The notes under the pieces are model-generated. The model was not told the DNA's origin and ran no database searches. It worked only from the letters and a program-made list of their open reading frames with translations. Below are positions 49,510 through 57,729 of a DNA stretch of 64,000 nt, piece by piece (positions within the stretch are counted from its first letter, which is position 1; each line of letters begins with the position of its first letter). The DNA is from JAKLIX01 sp964605655 (GTDB lineage Bacteria > Bacteroidota > Bacteroidia > Bacteroidales > CAIXZF01), in contig CAZSDK010000019.1 of assembly GCA_964605655.1 (NCBI GenBank), forward strand, positions 15,197 to 79,196. Reading direction: 5' to 3'. A program made the translations under genes and the position numbers.

Positions 49510-49890
49510 TTATGGAATATCTATGGAATTATCCCGGGCAGGTTTGCTGAAATAGTGTCCGCAGATAGCCAGGACGGTCAACACAAAGATGATGATAAAC
49601 AGGATCATGATCTGGTTTCCTCCCCTTTGGGCATAATAACCGGCTGCATTCACCACCGAATAGACTGCCATTCCAAGGCCTCCCATATTCGTTTCCACCG
49701 CAAACCGTTTGTTCCTCCATAACATCACGGCACTTACCAGGCAGATGATGGCCATGGCAAATTCGGCATACAGGTGAAACCCCAGTTCCAGCATGCCTTC
49801 AGGGAGATCCTGGGTGAGCAGTATGTTGATCCACATGACAATGACGGCAATACCAAGGATAAATGAGTAAATGGCAATGATCTTTTTCAT
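49510..49890 (-). CDS. Small four-helix membrane protein, function unknown
   Basis: 126 aa with four hydrophobic segments: IIAIYSFILGIAVIVMWINILL, FAMAIICLVSAVMLW, GGLGMAVYSVVNAAGYYA and IMILFIIIFVLTVLAICGHYF. The charged residues are in short loops. No family motif is evident. It stands alone between the efflux operon and the divergent peptidase gene. TATTTTTA, one mismatch from the -7 consensus, lies upstream. Confidence 0.72.
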   Translation of the reverse strand: MKKIIAIYSFILGIAVIVMWINILLTQDLPEGMLELGFHLYAEFAMAIICLVSAVMLWRNKRFAVETNMGGLGMAVYSVVNAAGYYAQRGGNQIMILFIIIFVLTVLAICGHYFSKPARDNSIDIP

Positions 49891-49989
49891 GATTTGAAGA
49901 ATTCTCTGATAAAAATACGAATTCTAAGCCTAAATAATAACTTGTAAAGTCAAGGAGGATCCCATAAGATATTCAGGCTGAAAAATCAT

Positions 49990-49997
49990 TACTTTTG
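49990..49997 (+). promoter_or_regulatory. -7 box TACTTTTG for the clan-CD-like peptidase gene
   Basis: Exact TAnnTTTG match, 49 nt before ATG 50046; it supports that start over the non-ATG extension at 49995. Confidence 0.5.
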
Positions 49998-50045
49998 ATT
50001 AACCCTGCTAAGCAAGGAGCGGGGGATTCTATAAAAGTTATTGTG

Positions 50046-51908
50046 ATGAAGCAATTTTTTATTTTAGCAGGCCTGGTGGTCTTTCTGATGCTCTTCGGAA
50101 GACCGGGTGTTCAGGGACAGGGCACCTATGTGGTCCTTACCTCGGTGAGCGATACCAATGATCCCTGGTATGATGTGGTCGACCTGCTCGCCGCATACCG
50201 CAACGCACCGGTGGTAACATTCCAGCCGGCCTTGCTGAACAATCTCCTCCCGGAGCTCATGACCCTGGCTCCGAGGTATGCAGCCGTGGTTGTCAGGCCC
50301 ACGGAACTGGATATCAACTTCATCCGCAGGTTCCTGATGATGAGCACCCAGCTTGACGATGATCCCTTCAGCGATTTCTCTTATGGTTATATCACGGGTG
50401 CCACGGCCCAGGATGCGGTAAACTTCGTCAACAACATCATCTTTGCCGAACAGAACAATGTACAGAATTTCCCGCTCAATGTCGGAGGCTATGCCGCTTC
50501 TTCCCTCAACTTCGTCTTTACCAGTGCCGACGGCTACCTGCAGTACCTGAATCCTTTCAATTATTCCTGTATATATATGGAAACCAATGATGATGGTTCC
50601 GGAGAGGATTTTTTCCTGGACAATACCTCCTACATGATGGACAACAAGCTTCTGGATATCGGGCATAACGGGGACCCGCACATGTTATGGCTTTTTGAGG
50701 GAGGGAACATGAATCCGGATCCTCCGGTCTGGGACTTCGATTCCACCCTCATTGAAGACCCTGCTCATGCCAGGGTGGGTCTGACCAGCCAGGACATCGG
50801 AGGTCTCAACCTCTATCCTGCGGTGGCTTTTAACGGGGCCTGCCACGCCGGTGAAACCAAGAGGGTGATGATTGAAGGAGATATTGCCGCCACCTTTGGT
50901 GACACCCAGGGACTGGTCAAGTTCTACACCATGAGCGATACCTTCAGTTTCGCTCTTTCGATACTGAAGACCGGCATCACCGGGTATTTTGCTGCCTGCG
51001 GGGCCAACAATGCCAACGACCAGGGGGAGGAGGTGTACAACGCCTTTCTCTTTCATGAGCCTCTGGGTGATATCCATAAACGCACCATCGACGGGGTGGT
51101 GATGGGATTTTTGGGTAACTCGCCCAACCTGAGGATCTTTACTCCCAATTCTTCATCCTATACCTGTGACATATACCCTTCAGGGACTTTCAACCCCAAC
51201 GACTGGTCGGGAGCTTATTCTATGCTGGGAGGCAAGGCCAACCGCATCTATTTCGGGGACCCGCTCTTCAACCCTTATGCTAACCATCATTCCGACTCCC
51301 TGAACCGGGTACATACCACGATCGATTCGGTGAATGCCACCACTCTTGACCTTCAGCTGGATTTCAACAAACCGGATGCCTTCACGGCTTATTTCCCGGT
51401 CTGGGATAAGTTCCACTTCGGTGATACCAGGATCTATACCCCGGTGGAACTGCCATCCTGGTGCCAGGAAGTCACTTCTTGTGAGGTCATTGACTCCTCA
51501 GGAGCTTACCACAAGGCGATTCATGCCGTCGAACATTTCGACGGTAAGACCATCCTTCATATTGAGGTGGATATACCTGAGGATATGTATGATCCCATCG
51601 ATTTTAACATCACCTTCAGGCTGACCGTAACTCCCAATGGCATCGCAGGGACTAGTGAAGGCTTGCCTTATGTTAAAGCCTATCCCAACCCCTGTTCCGG
51701 GCAGGTTACGATTTCTTTTCTGAATCCCGGACATCTGCCGCATGAACTGCAGATCATCGATGTGAACGGCCGGGTGGTCAGGCGATTTAATGACGTACGA
51801 TCGGAATGTTGCCATGTTGACCTGGAAGGGCTCGTACCAGGGATCTACAGGTTTCGTCTGATCGGTGGGGAAGGAATCTCCGGGCAGGGGACCCTGGTGG
51901 TGCTTTAG
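50046..51908 (+). CDS. Secreted clan-CD-like cysteine peptidase with type IX sorting domain
   Basis: 620 aa from ATG 50046, with signal peptide ILAGLVVFLMLFGRPGVQGQ. The core is caspase-like (clan CD, related to the C25 gingipain and C11 families): LLDIGHNGDPHMLW supplies the histidine (His207) and VAFNGACHAGETK the nucleophile (Cys266), each after a hydrophobic strand. SLSVxSxGIRGYF-like TGITGYFAACG follows. Residues ~430-530 form an Ig-like domain. The last ~75 residues (VKAYPNPCSGQVTISFLNPG, LQIIDVNGRVVRRF, VPGIYRFRLIGG) are a type A Por secretion tail. I infer an exported or surface-anchored protease; substrate preference unknown. Confidence 0.82.
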   Translation: MKQFFILAGLVVFLMLFGRPGVQGQGTYVVLTSVSDTNDPWYDVVDLLAAYRNAPVVTFQPALLNNLLPELMTLAPRYAAVVVRPTELDINFIRRFLMMSTQLDDDPFSDFSYGYITGATAQDAVNFVNNIIFAEQNNVQNFPLNVGGYAASSLNFVFTSADGYLQYLNPFNYSCIYMETNDDGSGEDFFLDNTSYMMDNKLLDIGHNGDPHMLWLFEGGNMNPDPPVWDFDSTLIEDPAHARVGLTSQDIGGLNLYPAVAFNGACHAGETKRVMIEGDIAATFGDTQGLVKFYTMSDTFSFALSILKTGITGYFAACGANNANDQGEEVYNAFLFHEPLGDIHKRTIDGVVMGFLGNSPNLRIFTPNSSSYTCDIYPSGTFNPNDWSGAYSMLGGKANRIYFGDPLFNPYANHHSDSLNRVHTTIDSVNATTLDLQLDFNKPDAFTAYFPVWDKFHFGDTRIYTPVELPSWCQEVTSCEVIDSSGAYHKAIHAVEHFDGKTILHIEVDIPEDMYDPIDFNITFRLTVTPNGIAGTSEGLPYVKAYPNPCSGQVTISFLNPGHLPHELQIIDVNGRVVRRFNDVRSECCHVDLEGLVPGIYRFRLIGGEGISGQGTLVVL

Positions 51909-51934
51909 AAGACCTCACTCAACAGCCTTAGCCG

Positions 51935-54739
51935 TCATGGTTCATTCACCAGGATCTCGTCCACGAAGATCCAGGCTTTTCCGCCACTGCCGGGATGCCA
52001 GGGGGGGCAGACCTTCCTGTTTGTAGCCTTGACTTTAAGGTACTTTGCTTTTATTCGCGGAAGCTCCAGCCGGAAGGGCTGCAAAGCCTCTGCCAGGGTG
52101 TCGGAGACCGGGTTTGTGACCGATCCGGCGGGTTGAAATCTCCTTCCGTCTTCTGAGATAAAGTATTCCACCTTCCCGGGTAAAAAGATCCAACTCCGGG
52201 TATCCTGAAGAAACCGGGTCGAAACAGAGGTCAGGACCATGCTGTCACCCAGGGTGATAATGGCTGTGAAGTCGGTGCCCTCATACCCCTGCCACCGTCC
52301 ATCCTGGAAATACCAGCTGCCTTTCATTCCGTCGACCGTGGCATTGGGTCCCCCCGCAGGGTATTTTTCGCTGTACCGGGTTTCCAGAACAACCGGAAAC
52401 CTTGGTTTTGCTGAAGGTTTCAGGGATGCAGGCGTAAGGAACAGGCCCGGGGGCAACAGCCAGGGTTCACCACGCGATCCTTCAATGCTGATCCTGACCT
52501 CACGAGCCGTGATTTCCGGGAAACGCAGCAGCCTCTTATAACCTATCGTGGTGCCTCCGGTTATTGCAGTCCAGGAGTCACCTTCTTTAAAAGCTACGCT
52601 GAACTTCTCCACACGTTGTCCGTGCCTGATGTCTTCCTGTAGCATCACCACATCAAAAGTCTTCGGACCTTCGAGAGTGATGTCATAGAAAAGCTGCTTC
52701 CCGTCTTCAGACACTGAAGACTCACACCGGGCATTTTGTGCCAGGTTGGCGAAAAAGGTCTCATCCAGGATGTCCTTGAATCCCTGCAGGCTTTTTCTGT
52801 CCTGTTCATGGATACGACCGTCGCGGTCGGGAGGGATGTTCAGCAGCAGCTGGGAATTTTTACCGACGGAGTTGAAATAGATGTCGAACAGGTGTTCGGG
52901 TGTTTTCACCTTGTTGTCTTCTTCAGGATGATAAAACCAACCCGGCCTGATGGAAACATCGGCTTCGGAAGGGTACCAGATCAGTGAACGGCAGCCTCTG
53001 AGCTTATCCCGGCTTCCCAGGTCTTCGCCGGTCAGGTCGCGGGGTATGAATCCGGAGACGAGTTCATTCTGTTGCGAGGCTTGTGCTATGGAAGCCGTAT
53101 TGTTCATGTCGATGGGAAGGACGCTCCATTCCGTCTCCCTTCCATATCCTGATTCTGTTCCCACCCATCGGACATCCGGTCCCATCACGGCGATCACGGC
53201 TCCCGGCTGGAGTTTGCGTATCAGCTGGTAGCAGGAAGACCAGTCGTAGACCTGCTTTCTGCCGTTGGGCCCTTCGCCACAGGCTCCGTCAAACCATACT
53301 TCGGCAATGTCGCCGTATTGGGTCAGCAATTCGGTAAGCTGGTCTCTGAAAAACAGGTTATAAGCTTCCTGGTCACCATAGGAGGGTTCATGACGGTCCC
53401 AGGGTGAGAGGTAGATACCCAGGTCCAGGCCGGATTTTCTGCAGGAAAGGGCCACCTCTCCCACCACATCACCTTTTCCTCCTTTCCATGGACTGGACTT
53501 CACGCTGTAAGAAGTATGGGCAGAAGGCCACAGACAGAACCCGTCATGGTGCTTGGCAGTGATCACCACCAAACGAAAACCGGCCTCCTTTAACACTTTT
53601 ATCCATTCGTCGGTATCCAGGTTGCGAGGATTGAACAATCCGGGATCATCTTTTCCCTCACTCCACTCCTTGTTGGTAAAGGTATTCAAACCGAAATGAA
53701 GGAAGGCTGCCATCTCTTGTTGCTGCCATCGCCACTGCCGGGGTGATGGCGATACCCTTGCAGAAGCTCCAATCGCCTCTTCCAGTGTGATGCCGGGGGG
53801 CAGGTCCACCTGTGGGTTCCCTTTATAGTCTTCTTTTAGGGGCTGATCAGACCTGATTGCTAAACGTTTCGAAGGTTCCCTGCCCTTACCATCGATGATA
53901 ATGCTGTCGGAGGTGAGGGTGAGCAAAGCATAGGCATTGCCGGTACCTTCGACCATCCCCCGGAAGTTTAAAAAATGAATTCCCTTATATTGTGCGTAAT
54001 CTCCTTCATGCCGGTGACCGCAGCACCAGGCTTTGACACAGGGGTAGTCTGCGAGAAGTTCCACCACTTCGATGTCGTTCAGCAGGTTCTCCCGGGATGC
54101 CGGGTAAACCGGGAAATGCGACATCACCAGCACCTTCCTGCCGTCCTTCTGAGCCTGCTCCAGGCTGGATTGCAGCCATTGCATCTGCTTCCGGCTCAGG
54201 CCCCCGTTCCATTCACTCACATTGCTACGGTGTTGTCGTTTTAAATGAGCGACGAGGGAGTCTCTTTCCCTGGTCTGGCTTTCATCCTGTAAGGCCTTGA
54301 AACCAAGGTCATCGCCATTCAATATGATACAGAGCCAATCACCCAGGTCGACAGTATAATAAGGACTGCTCAACCCAAGCTTGGCAGGGACCTTGGATTT
54401 CAGGCTGTCAGCAACTTCATATTCGTGGTTGCCAAGCACAAAATGGACGGACGACCGGGACTTGCCAAAGTGGGCAAGGACGAGGTCAAAGTTCCGGAAA
54501 CCCCGGTTGATCACATCGCCCAGATGGAATACACCTTGTACTTTTTGCCTGTTAAAATAGTCCAGGCAGGAATCAAGTTTCCTGAGGGAGGCATCGTAGT
54601 TTCTTTCTGCAGAGGTGACCCCGGCCTCAAACTGGCAGTCGGCGATGATGCCAAGGGTGATCCCGGATTGTGAAAAGGCAGCACTTAAGAATAAAGTGCA
54701 GATAATCAACAGACATGGTCTCAGGAAGGCAGATTTCAT
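51935..54739 (-). CDS. Secreted fusion of metallophosphoesterase and GH29 alpha-L-fucosidase
   Basis: 934 aa with signal peptide LLIICTLFLSAAFSQ. Residues ~27-270 form a calcineurin-like phosphoesterase close to ADP-ribose/CDP-alcohol pyrophosphatases: IIADCQF, GVFHLGDVINRGF, FVLGNHEYEV, VMSHFPVYP and CCGHRHEGDY supply all the metal ligands. Residues ~335-680 are a GH29 fucosidase: WQQQEMAAFLHFGLNTFTNKEW, ITAKHHDGFCLWPSAHT, YLSPWDRHEPSYG, with EVWFDGACGEG carrying the nucleophile Asp484. The C-terminal ~250 residues contain an F5/8-type-C-like carbohydrate-binding domain. Each domain looks catalytically complete. A protein that both hydrolyses a phosphodiester or diphosphate and removes L-fucose is unusual; phosphorylated or nucleotide-linked fucosides are possible substrates, but this is speculative. 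Confidence 0.88.
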   Translation of the reverse strand: MKSAFLRPCLLIICTLFLSAAFSQSGITLGIIADCQFEAGVTSAERNYDASLRKLDSCLDYFNRQKVQGVFHLGDVINRGFRNFDLVLAHFGKSRSSVHFVLGNHEYEVADSLKSKVPAKLGLSSPYYTVDLGDWLCIILNGDDLGFKALQDESQTRERDSLVAHLKRQHRSNVSEWNGGLSRKQMQWLQSSLEQAQKDGRKVLVMSHFPVYPASRENLLNDIEVVELLADYPCVKAWCCGHRHEGDYAQYKGIHFLNFRGMVEGTGNAYALLTLTSDSIIIDGKGREPSKRLAIRSDQPLKEDYKGNPQVDLPPGITLEEAIGASARVSPSPRQWRWQQQEMAAFLHFGLNTFTNKEWSEGKDDPGLFNPRNLDTDEWIKVLKEAGFRLVVITAKHHDGFCLWPSAHTSYSVKSSPWKGGKGDVVGEVALSCRKSGLDLGIYLSPWDRHEPSYGDQEAYNLFFRDQLTELLTQYGDIAEVWFDGACGEGPNGRKQVYDWSSCYQLIRKLQPGAVIAVMGPDVRWVGTESGYGRETEWSVLPIDMNNTASIAQASQQNELVSGFIPRDLTGEDLGSRDKLRGCRSLIWYPSEADVSIRPGWFYHPEEDNKVKTPEHLFDIYFNSVGKNSQLLLNIPPDRDGRIHEQDRKSLQGFKDILDETFFANLAQNARCESSVSEDGKQLFYDITLEGPKTFDVVMLQEDIRHGQRVEKFSVAFKEGDSWTAITGGTTIGYKRLLRFPEITAREVRISIEGSRGEPWLLPPGLFLTPASLKPSAKPRFPVVLETRYSEKYPAGGPNATVDGMKGSWYFQDGRWQGYEGTDFTAIITLGDSMVLTSVSTRFLQDTRSWIFLPGKVEYFISEDGRRFQPAGSVTNPVSDTLAEALQPFRLELPRIKAKYLKVKATNRKVCPPWHPGSGGKAWIFVDEILVNEP

Positions 54740-54776
54740 AAAGTTATGCTGAGAGCCTGTCCTTTTTAAAGGAAAA

Positions 54777-54789
54777 GCAATAATATTGC
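54777..54789. promoter_or_regulatory. 13-bp inverted repeat in the divergent intergenic region
   Basis: GCAATA-A-TATTGC is perfect around one base and lies between the fucosidase-fusion gene (start 54739, minus) and the small membrane gene (start 54809, plus). Related CAATATT words follow at 54792-54805. On the minus strand TATTATTG within it is one base from the -7 consensus. Confidence 0.4.
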
Positions 54790-54808
54790 ATCAATATTAA
54801 GCAATATC

Positions 54809-55024
54809 ATGACAGATACCGATAAAAATGCCGGACGAGATAAGAAATTAAAACTCTCTTCTTTTCTGTTTATCCTGGGAGGAGTTATCTTGTTGTTATC
54901 CAGTACTATAGCTTATCTTGGCAAAGCAGAGGGACATCACACCTGGCAGATGCCTAGCGGCTTTGCGTTCATCCTGATAGGGATTGCCATTCGCAAACGA
55001 AGAGAAAGAAATAAAGATCGGTAA
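54809..55024 (+). CDS. Small two-helix membrane protein
   Basis: 71 aa. A basic N-terminus (TDTDKNAGRDKKLKL) is followed by SSFLFILGGVILLLSSTIAYLG, a short polar loop (KAEGHHTWQMP), SGFAFILIGIAIRKRRERNKD and a strongly basic end. It is a helical hairpin with both ends in the cytoplasm. No family is known to me. It stands alone, convergent with the OB-fold lipoprotein gene. Confidence 0.6.
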   Translation: MTDTDKNAGRDKKLKLSSFLFILGGVILLLSSTIAYLGKAEGHHTWQMPSGFAFILIGIAIRKRRERNKDR

Positions 55025-55029
55025 ACCCT

Positions 55030-55776
55030 TTATTTTACCAGTTTGGCGTCTTCCATGATGACGTCATAGGCATACCCGTAACCGAAATCACGGTTCAGAG
55101 CCACTGTCCCCTTAAAGGTGACCACATCTCCCACCTTCACCTCATCGAGCGTGGTAATGGTAAGGTCAAAGTCATTGCCGTCCTTGGTCCCGTCCTGGAT
55201 ATGAACCCAGTTCTTGTTCATGATACCGGGGTTGTATTTCACCACTTTCCCTTTTACGATGATGGATTTTCCCTGGTAACTTTCTTTTTTTGAGAAAATA
55301 TGAGCGATGGTGACCCCGTTGGCTGCGGGTTCGACCTTGATGTTTTCATCGGCCACCGGTTCCTGCCGTCCGGGTGTCTGAGCCTGTTGCTGGGGCTGTT
55401 GTTGGTTCTGGGCAGGGTTTTGGGCAGGTATGGGTTGATCACTTATGGTCTCCACGAAATAAACCAGGTCAAAGGTCCGTCCCAGCTCCTTGCTTTCAAA
55501 ATTCCTCATTTCCATACCACTCAGGAAATAAACGGTGTCTCCTTTTTTTGCCTCTCTCTTAGGAACAGCGATCCACGTCTCATGATCGTTTTCAAATACA
55601 TTCAGATAGGTGTATTGCGAGGTCTGAATGACTTCCAGCACCGTAGCCACATGCATGTTGGGATTTGCGTTGGGAATGGTCTTGGCTTCTTCTTTTTTCT
55701 GCTGACAGGCAGACATCACAAACAGGGCAAGGATGATCCCGGAAAGCATCAATATGTTCTTTTTCAAAGAATTCAT
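55030..55776 (-). CDS. Lipoprotein with two OB-fold-like domains
   Basis: 248 aa from ATG 55776; the longer frame from 55860 starts upstream of the promoter. The lipobox is ALFVMSACQQKK with Cys at about 23. Residues ~45-115 (MHVATVLEVIQTSQYTYLNVFENDHETWIAVPKREAKKGDTVYF) resemble the GW/NrfJ-type OB-fold. A Gln/Pro-rich linker follows. Residues ~160-248 contain a second OB-fold (SKKESYQGKSIIVKGKVVKYN, WVHIQDGTKDGNDFDLTITT, DVVTFKGTVALNRDFGYGY), similar to exported tRNA-anticodon/OB binding folds. Likely envelope-located; ligand unknown. It shares a palindromic divergent promoter with the choice-of-anchor protein gene. Confidence 0.8.
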   Translation of the reverse strand: MNSLKKNILMLSGIILALFVMSACQQKKEEAKTIPNANPNMHVATVLEVIQTSQYTYLNVFENDHETWIAVPKREAKKGDTVYFLSGMEMRNFESKELGRTFDLVYFVETISDQPIPAQNPAQNQQQPQQQAQTPGRQEPVADENIKVEPAANGVTIAHIFSKKESYQGKSIIVKGKVVKYNPGIMNKNWVHIQDGTKDGNDFDLTITTLDEVKVGDVVTFKGTVALNRDFGYGYAYDVIMEDAKLVK

Positions 55777-55813
55777 GGATAGAATATTAATTTGTTGTTT
55801 TATTTCAGGCCTG

Positions 55814-55840
55814 CAAAAATACAAATGTTTACATTTGTAT
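55814..55840. promoter_or_regulatory. Divergent promoter with a perfect 22-bp palindrome
   Basis: ATACAAATGT-tt-ACATTTGTAT (55819-55840) is a perfect palindrome with 10-bp arms. On the minus strand TATTTTTG (55821-55814) is the -7 box for the OB-fold lipoprotein. On the plus strand TACATTTG (55830-55837) is a -7 box for the gene at 55943. One half contains TACATTTGTA, matching the TACAnnTGTA core of BlaI/MecI/CopY-type operators. Confidence 0.6.
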
Positions 55841-55942
55841 AACACTCCTCCGCCCGGCAAGGTTCATACAGGTGATTTTTCTTCATCTGAAGCAACCCCC
55901 GGCCCTTCGCGGGTGTCTATTTACTTTATTAAATCCATCCTA

Positions 55943-57265
55943 ATGCATACTTTTTTACGCTTCACCAAAACCTTTGCTTTTTTGATCGTGATTGCCTGCG
56001 GCATTTCCGCAGTGGCACAGTCGCAGCTTCCCACTCGTATCCCTTATTTTAAACCCAAAAATACCCTGGTCCAGGCAGCTCCTTTGACCGGCTTTGTGGT
56101 GGATTCCATCACCCCTGCCGACCTGGTGAGCATGTTGCTCGGGCCTGGTGCTGCCATCAGCAATCTGACTTATACGGGTTCACCTCTTGCTCTGGGATCA
56201 TTTGTCGATTCTATATCCTTTCTCGGTCTTGATTCCGGAGTGGTGATCTCTACAGGAAATGCTGCAGATCTTGCCGGTCCCAATGTCTCCTCATGCACCT
56301 CCACTGATTTCGGCCTGCCTGGAGACTCCATGCTTCAGGTACTGGCAGGATTCCCCACCTTTGATGCTTCTGTCATCGAGTTTGATGTGCTGGTGCTGAC
56401 GGATACTCTGATGTGCAAGTTTGTCTTCGGTTCGGAGGAATATCCTGAATTTGTGAATGCCAATTTTAACGATATCTTCGCCTTTTTCGTGAGTGGCCCC
56501 GGCCTCAGTGGTAACATCAACATGGCTTTACTGCCCGGTACCAGCATCCCTATCTCCATCAATAATGTCAATGCAGGCACTAATTCCCAATATTATATCG
56601 ATAATGCCACCGGCCTGGAAGTAGAACTCGACGGGCTTACCGTTCCTATCACCTGTTATCTGCCAGTCCAGAACGGACAAACCTATCATTTCCGGATTGC
56701 CATTTCCGATGCCGCCGACCGGGTATTCGACTCAGGAATCTTCCTCAAGAAAAAGAGCGTACTCGGGTATGCCTGCATGCCGGTACCCAATTTCTCGCCC
56801 ACTATCAGTGGAATGACCGTCCAGTTCACCAACACCACCAACTATGCACAATATTATGTATGGAATTATGGTGATGGAATGATCGATACCACCACGGCCC
56901 AGACCACGGCTCATACCTATGCCGCTGCCGGTAATTATACGGTGGTGATGTCGGCCTGTAATTTCTATCAAATCGCTACCTGTACCCAAACCATCGCTGT
57001 CGGTGGTGCCGGGATCGATGATCCTGCCGCTGCAAACCAGGATATTTCACTGGTCCCTTCCGGCTCGGGAATCTTCAGGATCAAAGCTACCCATCCCGGT
57101 GAGCTCCGTGTTTCTGTTTATTCTGTCTCAGGGAACTGTGTCAGACAACTGGAAGCCAACGGACAGGAAGAGATCCTGATCGATCTGAACGGCATACCCA
57201 GGGGGGTGTATGTGATCAGGGCCATCAACGATGGCAGAACCATTACCTGGAAAGCCATCAGGTAA
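55943..57265 (+). CDS. Secreted choice-of-anchor-L/PKD protein with type IX tail
   Basis: 440 aa from ATG 55943; the longer frame from 55733 is antisense to the upstream gene. Signal peptide FAFLIVIACGISAVAQ. Residues ~45-265 match the choice-of-anchor L domain: ITPADLVSMLLGPGAAISNLTYTG, GLDSGVVISTGNA, VLTDTLMCKFVFGSEEYPEFV, NDIFAFFVSGPG, INNVNAGTNSQYY, FRIAISDAADRVFDSGIFL. A PKD-like domain follows (YYVWNYGDGM, AHTYAAAGNYTVVMSA). The last ~75 residues (LRVSVYSVSGNCVRQLE, IPRGVYVIRAINDGRTITWKAIR) are a type A Por secretion tail. Likely a surface-bound adhesive or matrix protein. Confidence 0.9.
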   Translation: MHTFLRFTKTFAFLIVIACGISAVAQSQLPTRIPYFKPKNTLVQAAPLTGFVVDSITPADLVSMLLGPGAAISNLTYTGSPLALGSFVDSISFLGLDSGVVISTGNAADLAGPNVSSCTSTDFGLPGDSMLQVLAGFPTFDASVIEFDVLVLTDTLMCKFVFGSEEYPEFVNANFNDIFAFFVSGPGLSGNINMALLPGTSIPISINNVNAGTNSQYYIDNATGLEVELDGLTVPITCYLPVQNGQTYHFRIAISDAADRVFDSGIFLKKKSVLGYACMPVPNFSPTISGMTVQFTNTTNYAQYYVWNYGDGMIDTTTAQTTAHTYAAAGNYTVVMSACNFYQIATCTQTIAVGGAGIDDPAAANQDISLVPSGSGIFRIKATHPGELRVSVYSVSGNCVRQLEANGQEEILIDLNGIPRGVYVIRAINDGRTITWKAIR

Positions 57266-57301
57266 GCTCCTGGATTTTTATCAGTTCATTTTTTCATTGT
57301 T

Positions 57302-57712
57302 ATGGCTGGAAAAGAAAACAAGACCAGGCCGGAGGAAGGTAATGTGGAAGCCTTTCTCGACACGTTGACAGATGCTTCCAAGAGGGAGGACAGCTACCGG
57401 CTGCTGGAGATCTTCAGGGCTGTTACCGGTGAGGAGCCGAGAATCTGGGGCGGCAATATCATTGGTTATGGACAATACCGGTACAAATATGAGTCGGGAA
57501 GGGAAGGTGACTGGTTTAAGGCAGGATTTTCACCCCGGAAACAAAACCTCACGCTCTACCTCACTGCCTACCAGTTTGATAAACATACAGACCTGCTTGA
57601 AAAACTGGGTAAACATAAGCTGGGTAAAGGTTGTCTGTATATCAACCGCTTGAAAGATGTCGATCAGGAAGTATTGATTGAACTCCTTACCAGGCTGACC
57701 TGTTCCCGGTAA
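57302..57712 (+). CDS. DUF1801 domain protein
   Basis: 136 aa, cytoplasmic. Sequence blocks DASKREDSYRLLEIFRAVTGEEPRIWGGNIIGYGQYRYKYESG, WFKAGFSPRKQNLTLYL, and LGKHKLGKGCLYINRLKDVDQEVLIELL are typical of the DUF1801/YdhG-like family with a YjbR-like alpha/beta fold. The Cys-Leu-Tyr-Ile-x-(R/K)-L segment is the family hallmark. No activity is established. It stands alone, convergent with the TonB-linked receptor gene. Confidence 0.88.
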   Translation: MAGKENKTRPEEGNVEAFLDTLTDASKREDSYRLLEIFRAVTGEEPRIWGGNIIGYGQYRYKYESGREGDWFKAGFSPRKQNLTLYLTAYQFDKHTDLLEKLGKHKLGKGCLYINRLKDVDQEVLIELLTRLTCSR

Positions 57713-57729
57713 TTTCGACGTCCGTTGGA

